Source: Phaeobacter sp. 11ANDIMAR09 (GTDB lineage: Bacteria; Pseudomonadota; Alphaproteobacteria; Rhodobacterales; Rhodobacteraceae). Taken from it: a stretch of DNA of 64,000 nt. The DNA is taken from positions 27,530 through 91,529 of the forward strand of contig NZ_LIKT01000020.1 of assembly GCF_001294455.1 (NCBI RefSeq). Reading direction: 5' to 3'. Positions 1 through 8,759 of this stretch are shown piece by piece. The first letter of the stretch is position 1. Every line of letters begins with the position of its first letter. The notes beneath the pieces are model-generated. The model made no database searches and was not told the origin of the DNA. It worked only from the letters and a program-made list of their open reading frames with translations. Position numbers and translations under genes: made by a program.

Positions 1-465
1 TCTGTGACGGCAACCGAGGCCTATAACGCCATGGAAAGCGGCGTTGTGGACACTGTCGCCTTTGCCCAGCACGCGCATCTGGCCTTTGGCACCATCAACC
101 GCGCTGAGTGGTGGACCGCCAACCTGAACCCCGGCACGGTGAACTGCCCAGTTGTTGTAAATACAGATGCCTATGAAGCGCTGTCGGATTCTGAGCGTGC
201 GGCTCTGGACAGCTCGGTCGACGAGGCGATCTCGCATTACCTGGCCAACTATGGCGCCTTGCTCGACAAATGGGATTCCGTGCTGGCAGAAAAAGGCGTG
301 ACCAAAGTCATGCTGCCCGAGGCCGAACTGGCGGCCTTCCGTGCTACTGCGGCTGACCCGATCCGTGAACAGTGGATCAAAGACATGGAAGCCCAGGGCA
401 TTCCTGGTCAGGAGCTCTATGATCTGGTGATGAAAACACTGGAAGACACCCGCGCAGGAAACTAA
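1..465 (+). CDS. TRAP transporter substrate-binding protein, DctP family (C-terminal part)
   Basis: The reading frame is open from the first base, so only the last ~154 residues are present and the signal peptide is outside the window. Residues such as the TEAYNAMESGVVDTVAF stretch match the C-terminal lobe of DctP-type periplasmic solute receptors, which bind a carboxylate-type ligand and deliver it to the DctQM permease. The dctQ and dctM genes follow on the same strand after a hairpin, the usual P-Q-M order. The ligand cannot be read from this fragment. Confidence 0.85.
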   Translation, partial: SVTATEAYNAMESGVVDTVAFAQHAHLAFGTINRAEWWTANLNPGTVNCPVVVNTDAYEALSDSERAALDSSVDEAISHYLANYGALLDKWDSVLAEKGVTKVMLPEAELAAFRATAADPIREQWIKDMEAQGIPGQELYDLVMKTLEDTRAGN

Positions 466-480
466 GCCGCGCTTTACAGG

Positions 481-516
481 ATCGGGGCTGAGAGACATCT
501 CTCGGCCCCGATTTTT
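481..516 (+). terminator. Hairpin with T-run between dctP and dctQ
   Basis: A 15-bp near-perfect stem (ATCGGGGC... with one G-T pair) around a CATC-type loop is followed by TTTTT. In P-Q-M operons such an intergenic hairpin commonly gives partial termination or 3' stabilisation so that the binding protein is made in excess of the permease. That role here is inference. Confidence 0.75.
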
Positions 517-550
517 ATGTTCTGGAACTCTCTAACGAAAGGTGGGCCCC

Positions 551-1204
551 ATGGCGGGAAACGCCGCGGTGCTGGAAGATGGCAGCCTGATCAGCCGTCT
601 TGACCGCAAATTGCTAAAGCTGGAGCAGCTGCTTGCGCTGGTCAGCGGGCTGGCAGTCTTTTCACTCATGTTATTGGCTGTTGTCTCGGTTGGGGGGCGC
701 AACACGATGAATGCGCCGCTGCCGGGCTATGTGGACTGGATCGAACAGGCGATGCCGCTGATTGCCTTTATGGGGATCGCCTATGTGCAGCGCGATGGCA
801 GCCATATCCGGATGGATATTGTCATCGGCTCGCTGCGTGGCCGGGCGCTTTGGCTGTTTGAATTGATCTCGGTCTTGTTGATTCTGGTGCTGATGCTGGC
901 CTTGGTCTGGGGCAGCTGGTCGCATTTTGGACGCTCCTTTGATTTTGCAGCGCCCCTGTGGAGCCGCGACAGTTCCATCGATATCGGCCTGCCAATCTGG
1001 CCGGCCAAGCTCTTGGCGCCAGTGGCCTTTTCGGTGCTGTGCATGCGTCTGGTTCTGCAGGCTTGGGGCTATGGCCGGGCCATGGTGCTGGGGCTGGAGG
1101 CTCCGGTTGCGGTGCCACTGATCCAAGATGCAGCGGAACAGGCCGCGGCTGAGGCGGAAGCATTAAGCGGTCACGACAATGACGCCATTGGCGGGCAGGG
1201 GTAG
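551..1204 (+). CDS. dctQ: TRAP transporter small permease, DctQ family
   Basis: This is the small integral-membrane subunit of a tripartite ATP-independent periplasmic transporter. About four hydrophobic segments lie in the first ~175 residues, then a soluble Ala/Glu-rich tail. An in-frame GTG lies at 542, but the ATG at 551 is chosen because an AGGTGG ribosome site sits just before it. Length (~217 aa) is slightly above the family norm because of the C-terminal tail. dctM starts 5 bases downstream, so the two are translated together. Confidence 0.9.
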   Translation: MAGNAAVLEDGSLISRLDRKLLKLEQLLALVSGLAVFSLMLLAVVSVGGRNTMNAPLPGYVDWIEQAMPLIAFMGIAYVQRDGSHIRMDIVIGSLRGRALWLFELISVLLILVLMLALVWGSWSHFGRSFDFAAPLWSRDSSIDIGLPIWPAKLLAPVAFSVLCMRLVLQAWGYGRAMVLGLEAPVAVPLIQDAAEQAAAEAEALSGHDNDAIGGQG

Positions 1205-1209
1205 CAGAC

Positions 1210-2613
1210 ATGGAACCAATTGAAATTGGCCTCTGGGTCACGAGCTTTCTGCTGGTGCTGGTTGTTGTCGGCATGCGGGTGGCCTTTGCCGCCGGTCTGG
1301 CCGGACTTGTCGGGCTGGTCTGGATTTTCTGGGCCAAGTTTGGCTATAGCCCCGACAAGTTTGGCAAGGCGCTCACCGTGTCGGTCAAAATTGCCGGGCA
1401 GGTGCCGCATTCCAAGGTCTCGAGCCAGGCGCTGAGCCTGATCCCAACCTTTATCCTGATTGGCTATCTGGCCTATTACGCCGGTCTCACCCGCGCCCTG
1501 TTTGAGGCCGCCAAGCGCTGGATTGCCTGGCTACCCGGCGGGCTTGCGGTCTCAACGGTGTTTGCCACCGCTGGCTTTGCGGCCGTTTCGGGCGCATCCG
1601 TTGCGACCTCGGCTGTTTTTGCCCGTATCGCCATCCCCGAGATGCTGGCGATTGGCTATAACAAACGCTTTGCCGCCGGTGTGGTCGCTGCCGCCGGCAC
1701 CCTGGCCTCGCTGATCCCGCCCTCCGCCATTTTGGTGATCTATGCGATCATTGTGGAACAGGATGTGGGCAAGCTCTTGCTGGCGGGGTTCATTCCCGGT
1801 GCCTTTAGTGCTGTGGTCTATGTTCTGTTGATCGTCGGCATTGCCCTCGTTTTCAAAAACGTCGGTCCACCGGTCAAGGGCTTTACCTGGCGCCAGCGTT
1901 TTGAATCACTGCCCGGTGCGCTGCCAATTGTCTTTGTCGTCGTGATCATCATCTGCTTTGTCTATAACCCCTTTGGCGGCGATGCCTGGGGCACCCCAAC
2001 CGAGGGCGGCGCCTTGGGGGCCTTTGTGGTCTTCTGTATGGCGCTCTGGCGTGGCATGCGCTGGAGCGAGTTCAAATCGGCCCTGCTGGAAACTGCCAAG
2101 CTCACGGTGATGATTTTCACCATCATTTGGGGTGTGCTGATCTATGTGCGTTTCCTGGGCTTTGCCGATCTGCCGGGGGCCTTCTCTGACTGGATCACCA
2201 GCCTTGAGATGTCGCCCATGGTCATTCTGGTCTGTATCCTGCTGGCCTATGCGGTGCTGGGGATGTTCATGGATGCCATTGGCATGCTCTTGCTGACCCT
2301 GCCGGTGGTCTACCCGGCAGTAATGGCCTTGAACGGCGGCGAAAGCGTTGCCGCTGCCGACAGTGCCTTTGGAATGTCGGGGCCGATGTGTGCGATCTGG
2401 TTTGGCATTCTGGTGGTGAAAATGGCCGAGTTCTGCCTGATCACCCCGCCCATCGGTCTCAATTGTTTTGTTGTGGCCGGGGTGCGCGATGATCTGAGCG
2501 TGCAGGATGTGTTCCGCGGCGTGATGCCCTTCTTCATCGCGGATGGTGTCACCATTGCGCTCTTGGTGGCCTTCCCAGCGATTGTGCTCTACCTGCCGAG
2601 CCTCGCACAGTAG
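1210..2613 (+). CDS. dctM: TRAP transporter large permease, DctM family
   Basis: A 467-residue polytopic membrane protein, the sodium-coupled transport subunit of the TRAP system. The sequence is hydrophobic throughout, with DctM-like glycine/proline-rich stretches, for example AAGTLASLIPPSAILVIYAI near residue 160 and LITPPIGLNCFVVAGV near 415. It is close to the usual length of an unfused DctM. It directly follows dctQ and ends just before a strong terminator, so it closes the operon. The substrate is unknown. Confidence 0.93.
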   Translation: MEPIEIGLWVTSFLLVLVVVGMRVAFAAGLAGLVGLVWIFWAKFGYSPDKFGKALTVSVKIAGQVPHSKVSSQALSLIPTFILIGYLAYYAGLTRALFEAAKRWIAWLPGGLAVSTVFATAGFAAVSGASVATSAVFARIAIPEMLAIGYNKRFAAGVVAAAGTLASLIPPSAILVIYAIIVEQDVGKLLLAGFIPGAFSAVVYVLLIVGIALVFKNVGPPVKGFTWRQRFESLPGALPIVFVVVIIICFVYNPFGGDAWGTPTEGGALGAFVVFCMALWRGMRWSEFKSALLETAKLTVMIFTIIWGVLIYVRFLGFADLPGAFSDWITSLEMSPMVILVCILLAYAVLGMFMDAIGMLLLTLPVVYPAVMALNGGESVAAADSAFGMSGPMCAIWFGILVVKMAEFCLITPPIGLNCFVVAGVRDDLSVQDVFRGVMPFFIADGVTIALLVAFPAIVLYLPSLAQ

Positions 2614-2640
2614 CGGTCGTGGCAACACCAATGCGTTTCA

Positions 2641-2677
2641 AAAGGGGGGCGGAAGGGCTATGCTTCCGCCCCTTTTC
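2641..2677 (+). terminator. Rho-independent terminator of the TRAP operon
   Basis: A 10-bp GC-rich stem (GGGGCGGAAG / CTTCCGCCCC) with a short loop is followed by TTTT, 30 bases after the dctM stop codon. Confidence 0.85.
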
Positions 2678-2946
2678 TATTTGCCTCTGCACGCAGATTT
2701 TGAGCTGACCGGTTTTGCAGCCCCCTGTTCCGGATGCGTCATGATGGGAGGTGAGAGCGAGTTGCAACTCGGGTTGCGTCAGACCCACAGAGGCTAGATC
2801 TTCAACAACCCCAAAGCGCTTGGCGCTGATTTTGCTCTGTCTTCCGAGGTGATTTGTTGATCGCGTGGGGGGGAGGTGAAAAAAATCGGTTTGATGTGTT
2901 TTTCTTCTGGACGCGCAAAAATACCAAAGCTATACGAGCGCCATAT
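2678..2946. other. Gene-free stretch before tRNA-Asn
   Basis: No plausible gene. The part nearest the tRNA is locally A/T-rich (runs of A and T around 2879-2935) and should hold the tRNA promoter, but no confident -35/-10 pair can be assigned. Confidence 0.6.
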
Positions 2947-3021
2947 TCCGGCGTAGCTCAGCGGTAGAGCAGTTGACTGTTAATCAATTGGTCGTAGGTT
3001 CGATCCCTACCGCCGGAGCCA
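2947..3021 (+). tRNA. tRNA-Asn (anticodon GTT)
   Basis: A 75-nt cloverleaf. The acceptor stem TCCGGCG/CGCCGGA is perfect, the D-loop has GCGGTAGAGC, the anticodon loop is CTGTTAA with anticodon GTT (Asn), the T-arm is GTAGGTTCGATCCCTAC, and the CCA is encoded. Confidence 0.98.
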
Positions 3022-3062
3022 TAAAAAGTCCTTTAAGGTGAATGCCTTAGAGGGCTTTTTTG
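3022..3062 (+). terminator. Terminator of tRNA-Asn
   Basis: An interrupted inverted repeat (AAAAGTCCTTTAAGG ... CCTTAGAGGGCTTTTTT) starts right after the CCA end and finishes in a run of six T. Confidence 0.7.
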
Positions 3063-3396
3063 TATGTAGTCTTTGCGGCTGACGCCCAGGATTGCGGTCG
3101 CGCAGCTCGATGGAAAACTGCAGCGGTCTGACAGGGCCGGGCCGCTCGGATCGGTAGGCGCTGAACTGCGGGTGAGATGCGAAGGCGGGCTTGATGTGAT
3201 CTGTGAGCGGTAGAGGTATTGGACTGCATCATGCTGGCTTACCCTAGAAATCCACTGGGTATGAGCCTCTTTTCGGTCCGGTCAAATATGGTACACCCTA
3301 GCACGCTCGAATCGCCGTCCCCCTGAGATCTGCCAATTGGCATGGAGCCAGGGAAGGACGCCACAGGGCTACGGCGCAACCAATGGAGCTAACGCT
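3063..3396. other. Gene-free stretch between tRNA-Asn and dusA
   Basis: Short frames on either strand here resemble no known family. No integrase, direct repeat of the tRNA 3' end or clear hairpin is visible. It probably contains the dusA promoter. Confidence 0.5.
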
Positions 3397-4395
3397 ATGA
3401 ACAGTAACGCACAAACTGCAGCGCGTTTAAGCGTGGCGCCGATGATGGATTGGACCGATCGCCATTGTCGTTACCTGCATCGACTGCTGAGCCAAAGGGC
3501 GCTGCTTTATACTGAAATGGTGACAGCGCCGGCCTTGGTGCGGGGGCGGGCTTTGCATCTGCTGGACTACAACGTCGAAGAACACCCCCTGGCCCTGCAG
3601 CTGGGTGGTTCGGACCCGATTGAATTGGCGCAAGCCGCGCAGTTAGGCGCGCAAGCGGGCTATGATGAAATCAATCTCAACTGTGGCTGTCCCAGTGACC
3701 GGGTGCAATCGGGGGCTTTTGGTGCTGTCTTGATGCAAAGCCCTGATCTGGTGGCGGATTGTGTGGCGCAGATGCGTGCCAAGGTCGACGTTGAGGTGAC
3801 GGTGAAATGCCGCATTGGCGTGGATGAGCAGGAGCCCCGTGAGATCCTGCCGGTGTTTTTGCAGAAAATTCGTGCCGCCGGATGTCAAAGGGTGACGATC
3901 CATGCCCGCAAAGCCTGGCTTAAAGGTTTGTCCCCAAAAGAAAACCGCGATATTCCTCCGCTAGACTATGGCCTGGTCCACGAGATGAAGCGCGAGTTTG
4001 GCGATCTGCATATCTCGCTCAATGGCGGCGTCAACAGTTTGGATGAGGTGGTTTCCCAACTGGAGCAGGGCCTTGATGGTGTCATGGTGGGGCGCGCGGC
4101 CTATCATCAGCCAGCCGATATTCTGGCGGCAGCGGATGCGCGGATCTTTGGGGGCGAGGCGGTGCGCGACCCCTTTGAAGTTGTGATGCAGATGTTGCCC
4201 TATATCGAGACGCAGATGGGGCAGGGGGCGCGTTTGCATCAGATCACTCGACATATGTTGGGGTTGTTTTCTGGCCGCCCAGGCGCCCGGGCCTGGCGAC
4301 GTATCCTATCCGAAGGGGCACATCGTCCGGAAGCGGGGCCTGAGCTGGTGCAAGAGGCTCTGGCGCAGGTGACGCGGCAACTGGCCGCTGGCTGA
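3397..4395 (+). CDS. dusA: tRNA-dihydrouridine(20/20a) synthase DusA
   Basis: FMN- and NADPH-dependent reduction of uridine 20/20a in the tRNA D-loop. The N-terminal RLSVAPMMDWTDRHCRY motif is diagnostic of DusA. The catalytic cysteine is the second Cys of the NCGCPS motif (about Cys98), and the TIM-barrel phosphate-binding segment is LNGGVNSLDE near residue 209. The ATG at 3397 is chosen because GGAG lies eight bases upstream. An in-frame upstream start would add 20 residues that the family lacks. Length, 332 aa, is typical. Confidence 0.95.
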   Translation: MNSNAQTAARLSVAPMMDWTDRHCRYLHRLLSQRALLYTEMVTAPALVRGRALHLLDYNVEEHPLALQLGGSDPIELAQAAQLGAQAGYDEINLNCGCPSDRVQSGAFGAVLMQSPDLVADCVAQMRAKVDVEVTVKCRIGVDEQEPREILPVFLQKIRAAGCQRVTIHARKAWLKGLSPKENRDIPPLDYGLVHEMKREFGDLHISLNGGVNSLDEVVSQLEQGLDGVMVGRAAYHQPADILAAADARIFGGEAVRDPFEVVMQMLPYIETQMGQGARLHQITRHMLGLFSGRPGARAWRRILSEGAHRPEAGPELVQEALAQVTRQLAAG

Positions 4396-4518
4396 GGGCA
4401 TCGCCGCCTCTGGCCGCGGATCGTCAACGATCTGACGCTTGTGCGGTAGCATCTGCGACAAGTCGGACCTAAGTGATCTGCAGGCAAGCGTTTTGCCGGG
4501 CGATCATTGGAGAGTCTT

Positions 4519-5322
4519 ATGGCGCAATGGCAAGAATTTTTGGACAGGGGCTGGATCCGGTTTGACCAGGACACAGCCTTGCAGGCCTGGGCCGAGCATG
4601 CGCGTCCGCTGGCGCTGCAGGCGGCGGAGGATCCCGCCCATGCCGAGTGGCTGGATTGCCAAGGCACCTGGTTCATCGGTGTTGATGCATTGCCCAATGA
4701 CCTCTCCGGGCAGCTGGCGGGGGGACCGCCTCTGCAGGGGGCGCCTTTGGAGTTTATCGCCCGGCATTTTGGCGGCGTCGCGGATTTGCACAGGGCGCAG
4801 GTCTCGGTGGTCTATCCCGGCTATCCGCGCCCGCGTGCCGGTGAGAATGACGCGGCCTTTCGCTATAGGTCCCGGCGCGATGCGGCCCATGTGGATGGGG
4901 TCAAGATGTTTGGAGCTGCCCGCCATCGCCGGGTGGAAGAGCCGCATGCCTGGGTGCTGGGTATCCCGCTAACCGACAGTCCCACAGATGCGGCGCCTTT
5001 GGTGGTCTGGGAGGGCAGCCATGAGGTGATGCGGCGCGGCTTTGCCCGTGCTTTTGCGGGGCATGATCCGCAGGACTGGCATCTGGTGGATGTGACTGAG
5101 GCCTACAAGAAAGCGCGCGCCGAAGTGTTTGAAACCTGTTCGCGGGTCTGCGTGCATGCGCGCCCCGGCGAGGCCTATTTGATGCATCGCCTCTGCCTGC
5201 ACGGGGTGGCGGCTTGGGAGGAGATGCCGAAGGTTGAGAAGGCTGACACTCAGGGGCGGGCCATTGCCTATTTTCGCCCGGATCAGACCTCGGGGGTTGC
5301 AGCCTGGATCAAGGATCCCTAG
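4519..5322 (+). CDS. Phytanoyl-CoA dioxygenase (PhyH)-like Fe(II)/2-oxoglutarate oxygenase
   Basis: A 267-residue protein with the signatures of a cupin-fold 2-oxoglutarate oxygenase: a proximal metal motif His124-x-Asp126 (AHVDG), a distal His in LMHRLCLHGVAAW (His228 by position) and a downstream Arg in GRAIAYFRP that could bind 2-oxoglutarate. The substrate is not evident. The start is the ATG at 4519, preceded by GGAG at 4509. It is monocistronic and convergent with the DUF1289 gene, whose stop lies 10 bases away. Confidence 0.75.
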   Translation: MAQWQEFLDRGWIRFDQDTALQAWAEHARPLALQAAEDPAHAEWLDCQGTWFIGVDALPNDLSGQLAGGPPLQGAPLEFIARHFGGVADLHRAQVSVVYPGYPRPRAGENDAAFRYRSRRDAAHVDGVKMFGAARHRRVEEPHAWVLGIPLTDSPTDAAPLVVWEGSHEVMRRGFARAFAGHDPQDWHLVDVTEAYKKARAEVFETCSRVCVHARPGEAYLMHRLCLHGVAAWEEMPKVEKADTQGRAIAYFRPDQTSGVAAWIKDP

Positions 5323-5331
5323 CCGGGAGGG

Positions 5332-5574
5332 CTAGCGTTTGAGCCGCGCGGCACGGCCACCGCGCCGCTTGGTCAGGGTGCTGGCACGCCCCGGCAGGTC
5401 TGCCATTACATCGGCACGCTCATCGTTGGACATCTTGGACCAGCTGGTGATCTCGTCAATCGAGCGGTAGCAGCCGGTGCAGATGCGGGCCTCGGGGTGG
5501 ACCACGCAGATATTGATACAGGGAGACTGAATTTCATCCCGCTGCCAAACGTCCTTGCCGGTGCTCTTAGTCAT
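5332..5574 (-). CDS. DUF1289 domain protein
   Basis: An 80-residue protein with the DUF1289 cysteine pattern: Cys19-x3-Cys23 and Cys32-x2-Cys35 inside SPCINICVVHPEARICTGC. The four cysteines suggest a bound metal or Fe-S cluster; this is inference from spacing and no biochemical role is established. The tail is Arg/Lys-rich. Its start overlaps the end of ruvX by 8 bases, so it is the last gene of the ccmI-ruvX-DUF1289 operon and is probably translationally coupled. Confidence 0.85.
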   Translation of the reverse strand: MTKSTGKDVWQRDEIQSPCINICVVHPEARICTGCYRSIDEITSWSKMSNDERADVMADLPGRASTLTKRRGGRAARLKR

Positions 5575-6040
5575 TCTTCAGATGCCTCATACGATCCAGT
5601 GCTCCCTGCAGGATATAGGAAGCGGCGACATGATCGATAACCTCTGCGCGACGTTTGCGTGACGTATCTGCCTCTAATAGCGCCCTTTCGGCGGCAACGG
5701 TGCTCAGGCGTTCGTCCCAAAAGCCAATCGGCAACTCGGTCAGCTTGGCCAGGTTGCGGGCAAAGGCGCGAGTCTTTTGGCAGCGCGGGCCCTCGGAGCC
5801 ATCCATATTGCGCGGCAGGCCCAGGACCAGACCGCCGACCTCGCGGGATTTGACGATTTCAAACAGGCGCTCGGCGTCCAGAGTGAACTTTTTGCGCCGG
5901 ATGGTTTCCAGCGGTGTTGCAACGGTTCCCATACGGTCCGAAATGGCAATGCCGATGGTCTTGTCGCCAAAATCCAACCCCGCCAGCGCGGTGAAGCCAG
6001 GCGCTGCCGCTGCAAACTCTTCGAATGCGTCATAGATCAT
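5567..6040 (-). CDS. ruvX: Putative pre-16S rRNA nuclease / RuvX (YqgF)
   Basis: An RNase H-fold protein of 157 aa. It has the family start LAGLDFGDKTIGIAISD with the first catalytic Asp, the middle acidic segment VLGLPRNMDGSEGPR, and the C-terminal FWDERLSTVAAERAL with the last acidic residue. The family processes the 5' end of 16S rRNA and was earlier named as a Holliday junction resolvase. It overlaps ccmI by 4 bases (ATGA) upstream and DUF1289 by 8 bases downstream. Confidence 0.93.
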   Translation of the reverse strand: MIYDAFEEFAAAAPGFTALAGLDFGDKTIGIAISDRMGTVATPLETIRRKKFTLDAERLFEIVKSREVGGLVLGLPRNMDGSEGPRCQKTRAFARNLAKLTELPIGFWDERLSTVAAERALLEADTSRKRRAEVIDHVAASYILQGALDRMRHLKND

Positions 6041-7284
6041 GGGGTCAGCCCTGCCTGCTGTGCTGCGGCTTTAAGACCTGCCAAGGCCTCGTTATCCTCT
6101 GCAAAACGGGTCTTTGCTTCGGCATAGATGGCCTTGGCGCGATCTGTTTGCCCCAAAACGCCCAGTGCGCCGATCAACTGCGCCCATTCCGGTGCCGTGC
6201 CGCCTTCGGTGGCCAGGCGATCGGACAGGCGCGCCACCATGCCTTGGATCATCTCCTGACGGTCTTGCGGGCTCATCTCCTGGGCTGCAGATAGATCTTC
6301 GGCACTGGGGCCGGCCAGTACGGGGGCCGCGGCATCAGGGGCTGCGGGGGGCGTGATCGGGCTGTAGTCAACCCCGGCACGGAATGCCATTTCTTCGATC
6401 TGGGCCTCGATCCCGTTGATCCAGGGCGCGCCCTTGGGGCCTTGGCGGAGGGTGTCCGCCCAGACCCTATAGGCGATATCAGGGCGGTTGAGTTGCCCCT
6501 GCAACAATCCGTAGTAGTAGCGGGCCGGGCCATTTTGTGGGTCCAGACCAAGGGTGTCATCCAGCAGCGCTTCGGCTTCCGGTGAGACATAGCCGCCAGC
6601 CGCCATGATCATCAGCTCCGCCAGTTCGCCGTAGTCTTGTGCCTCCAGATCGCCGCTCATAATGCGAATGTAGTTTTCTTTTGCTTTGTAGGCCGCGATG
6701 AAATTGCCGAGATTGGCCTCATGTTGGGCCAATAGCGCCTGTCCCTGGGCATCATTGGGGCGCTCACCTGCAGTTTGGCGCAGCTGCGCCACCAGATCGG
6801 TGTAGCCGGGTTCAAATTCAGGGTTGGGCGGGGCTGGGGCTTTGCTTTCGGCTTCTGCCTGATCGGGCCGGGTCTGGGCATAGATTTCTGCCGCCTGAAT
6901 GCGCGAGGCCAGACTCATATCGACATATCCCGGGGCGCCCAGAAGACGATAGAGTATCAGCGTGCCACCGATCAACAATGCGGCTGTCAGAGCTACGGTC
7001 AGGCGGCTTACGGTTTTTGGTTGCGTGCTGCCGGAGCTTTGTTTTTGCAACTGGGCGTCAGCCGCCAGAATGCGGCGTGACACCTCGGTTCGGATGCGTT
7101 GTGCATCGGATTGATTGATGACGCCGCGCTGCAAATCCTTGTCGACATCGCTCAATTGTTGGCGATAAACGCGCAGATCATAGGCCGCTGGGGGCTCTCC
7201 TACTGTATGGGCGCGCAGCAGAACAAGTCCCAACAGGGCTGTCATTGCCAAAGCCACAAAGGAAATCAGGATCCAGAATACCAT
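6037..7284 (-). CDS. ccmI: Cytochrome c biogenesis protein CcmI
   Basis: Apocytochrome c chaperone of System I. Two N-terminal membrane helices (about residues 1-22 and 92-114) flank a cytoplasmic loop that includes DLRVYRQQLSDVDKDLQRGVI, a hallmark of CcmI. The periplasmic part holds TPR-type helices, for example ALLDDTLGLDPQNGPARYYYG. At 415 aa it is a full-length alphaproteobacterial form. It is the first gene of a three-gene operon and lies 32 kb from ccmABCDG. Confidence 0.92.
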   Translation of the reverse strand: MVFWILISFVALAMTALLGLVLLRAHTVGEPPAAYDLRVYRQQLSDVDKDLQRGVINQSDAQRIRTEVSRRILAADAQLQKQSSGSTQPKTVSRLTVALTAALLIGGTLILYRLLGAPGYVDMSLASRIQAAEIYAQTRPDQAEAESKAPAPPNPEFEPGYTDLVAQLRQTAGERPNDAQGQALLAQHEANLGNFIAAYKAKENYIRIMSGDLEAQDYGELAELMIMAAGGYVSPEAEALLDDTLGLDPQNGPARYYYGLLQGQLNRPDIAYRVWADTLRQGPKGAPWINGIEAQIEEMAFRAGVDYSPITPPAAPDAAAPVLAGPSAEDLSAAQEMSPQDRQEMIQGMVARLSDRLATEGGTAPEWAQLIGALGVLGQTDRAKAIYAEAKTRFAEDNEALAGLKAAAQQAGLTP

Positions 7285-7419
7285 GGTTACGCTGCCTCTC
7301 AGGTCACATATATTGGGCTGGGTCGCCGCTGGAACCCGTCTACAGGGGCAGCGCTCGGGAAAAAAGACCTAACTGGGCAGCTGCGCGCTCCTGTCCAACT
7401 GCGGTGAGACGGGGCGCAT

Positions 7420-7443
7420 GTCGCAAGAATGCAAAAATGCGAC
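7420..7443. promoter_or_regulatory. Inverted repeat upstream of soxB, candidate operator
   Basis: Perfect 6-bp arms GTCGCA and TGCGAC are separated by 12 bases in the 230-bp divergent space between ccmI and soxB, about 72 bases before the soxB start. The position suits a regulator site, but no regulator gene is adjacent and the cognate protein is unknown. Confidence 0.35.
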
Positions 7444-7514
7444 GATAAACGGCGTCGGATGCGGTGCCCTCTGAGGCATACCTGTTTACAGTCTCGAACC
7501 AATCGGATTCGCCC

Positions 7515-8759
7515 ATGAAACGCTATTCAGCCTTTGCTGTCGCGCGGGAAGCCCTGCGCTATCATACCGGATGGGAGCGCGCATGGCGCTCGCCGGAACC
7601 GAAACGCCATTACGATGTGATCATCGTGGGGGCAGGCGGCCATGGTCTGGCCACTGCCTATTACCTTGGCAAGAATTACGGCATTACCAATGTCGCGATT
7701 ATCGAAAAAGGCTGGTTGGGCGGCGGCAATACCGGTCGTAACACCACCATTATTCGCTCGAACTATCTGCAGGATCCTTCGGCTGCGATCTATGAAAAGG
7801 CCCGCAGCCTCTATGAGACAATGTCTCAGGATCTGAACTACAACGTGATGTTCAGCCCCCGTGGCGTCATCATGCTGGCGCAGACCGAGCATGAGATCCG
7901 CGGCTACAAACGGACTGCGCACGCCAATGCATTGCAGGGTGTGCAGACCGAATGGATCAGCCCCGAGCGGGTGAAAGAGATCGTCCCGATCATCAACCTG
8001 CACGGCCCCCGCTACCCCGTTCTGGGGGGGCTGTGGCAGGAACGCGGCGGCACCGCCCGTCACGATGCCGTGGCCTGGGGCTATGCCCGCGCCTGTTCCG
8101 ACATGGGCATGGACATCATCCAGAAATGCGAAGTCACCGGTGTGCGGGTTGAAAACGGCCGCGTTGCGGGTGTTGAGACCTCCAAAGGTCCGATCGACTG
8201 CGACAAGATGGGCATGGTTGTTGCGGGCAATGCCTCGCATCTCTCTGAAATGGCCGGCTTCCGCCTGCCAATGGAATCTGTTGCCCTGCAGGCGCTGGTT
8301 TCAGAGCCGATCAAGCCCTGCATGGATGTGGTTGTCATGGCCAATACGGTGCACGGCTATATGTCTCAGTCCGACAAGGGCGAGATGGTTATCGGTGGCG
8401 GCACGGATGCGGCCAACAACTACACCCAGCGTGGCTCTTTCCATCATATCGAGGAAACCGTGCGCGCCCTGGTTGAGACCTTCCCGATGGTCAGCCGTCT
8501 GAAGATGCTGCGTCAGTGGGGCGGGATCGTGGATGTGACCGGTGATCGTTCGCCGCTGATCTCGAAAACGCCCGTGGGCAACTGCTTTATCAACTGTGGT
8601 TGGGGCACCGGGGGGTTCAAATCGATCCCGGGATCTGGCTGGGCCATGGCAGAGCTGATGGCCACGGGTCATTCGCCGCTGACCGAAGAGTTCACGATAG
8701 ATCGCTTCAAAGAAGGCAAGTTCATCGACGAGAGCGTTGCTGCCGGTGTGGCGCACTGA
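7515..8759 (+). CDS. soxB: Sarcosine oxidase subunit beta
   Basis: FAD/FMN subunit of heterotetrameric sarcosine oxidase, which demethylates N-methylglycine to glycine and passes the methyl carbon to tetrahydrofolate. An N-terminal dinucleotide fold YDVIIVGAGGHGLATAYYL (about residues 35-53) binds FAD. The GGTARHDAVAW motif carries the His (about His183) that in studied enzymes holds FMN covalently. Start at the ATG of 7515 gives 414 aa, the family length. First gene of the sox operon; its stop TGA shares a base with the next ATG. Confidence 0.96.
   Translation: MKRYSAFAVAREALRYHTGWERAWRSPEPKRHYDVIIVGAGGHGLATAYYLGKNYGITNVAIIEKGWLGGGNTGRNTTIIRSNYLQDPSAAIYEKARSLYETMSQDLNYNVMFSPRGVIMLAQTEHEIRGYKRTAHANALQGVQTEWISPERVKEIVPIINLHGPRYPVLGGLWQERGGTARHDAVAWGYARACSDMGMDIIQKCEVTGVRVENGRVAGVETSKGPIDCDKMGMVVAGNASHLSEMAGFRLPMESVALQALVSEPIKPCMDVVVMANTVHGYMSQSDKGEMVIGGGTDAANNYTQRGSFHHIEETVRALVETFPMVSRLKMLRQWGGIVDVTGDRSPLISKTPVGNCFINCGWGTGGFKSIPGSGWAMAELMATGHSPLTEEFTIDRFKEGKFIDESVAAGVAH

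Noticed and set aside
3047..3232. Minus-strand reading frame next to tRNA-Asn, considered as an integrase remnant
   Set aside because: Its residues match no integrase motif, it has no ribosome site, and it overlaps the tRNA terminator.
7285..7514. Glycine riboswitch upstream of the sarcosine oxidase operon
   Set aside because: The conserved glycine aptamer core is not present in the sequence; only a simple inverted repeat is visible.
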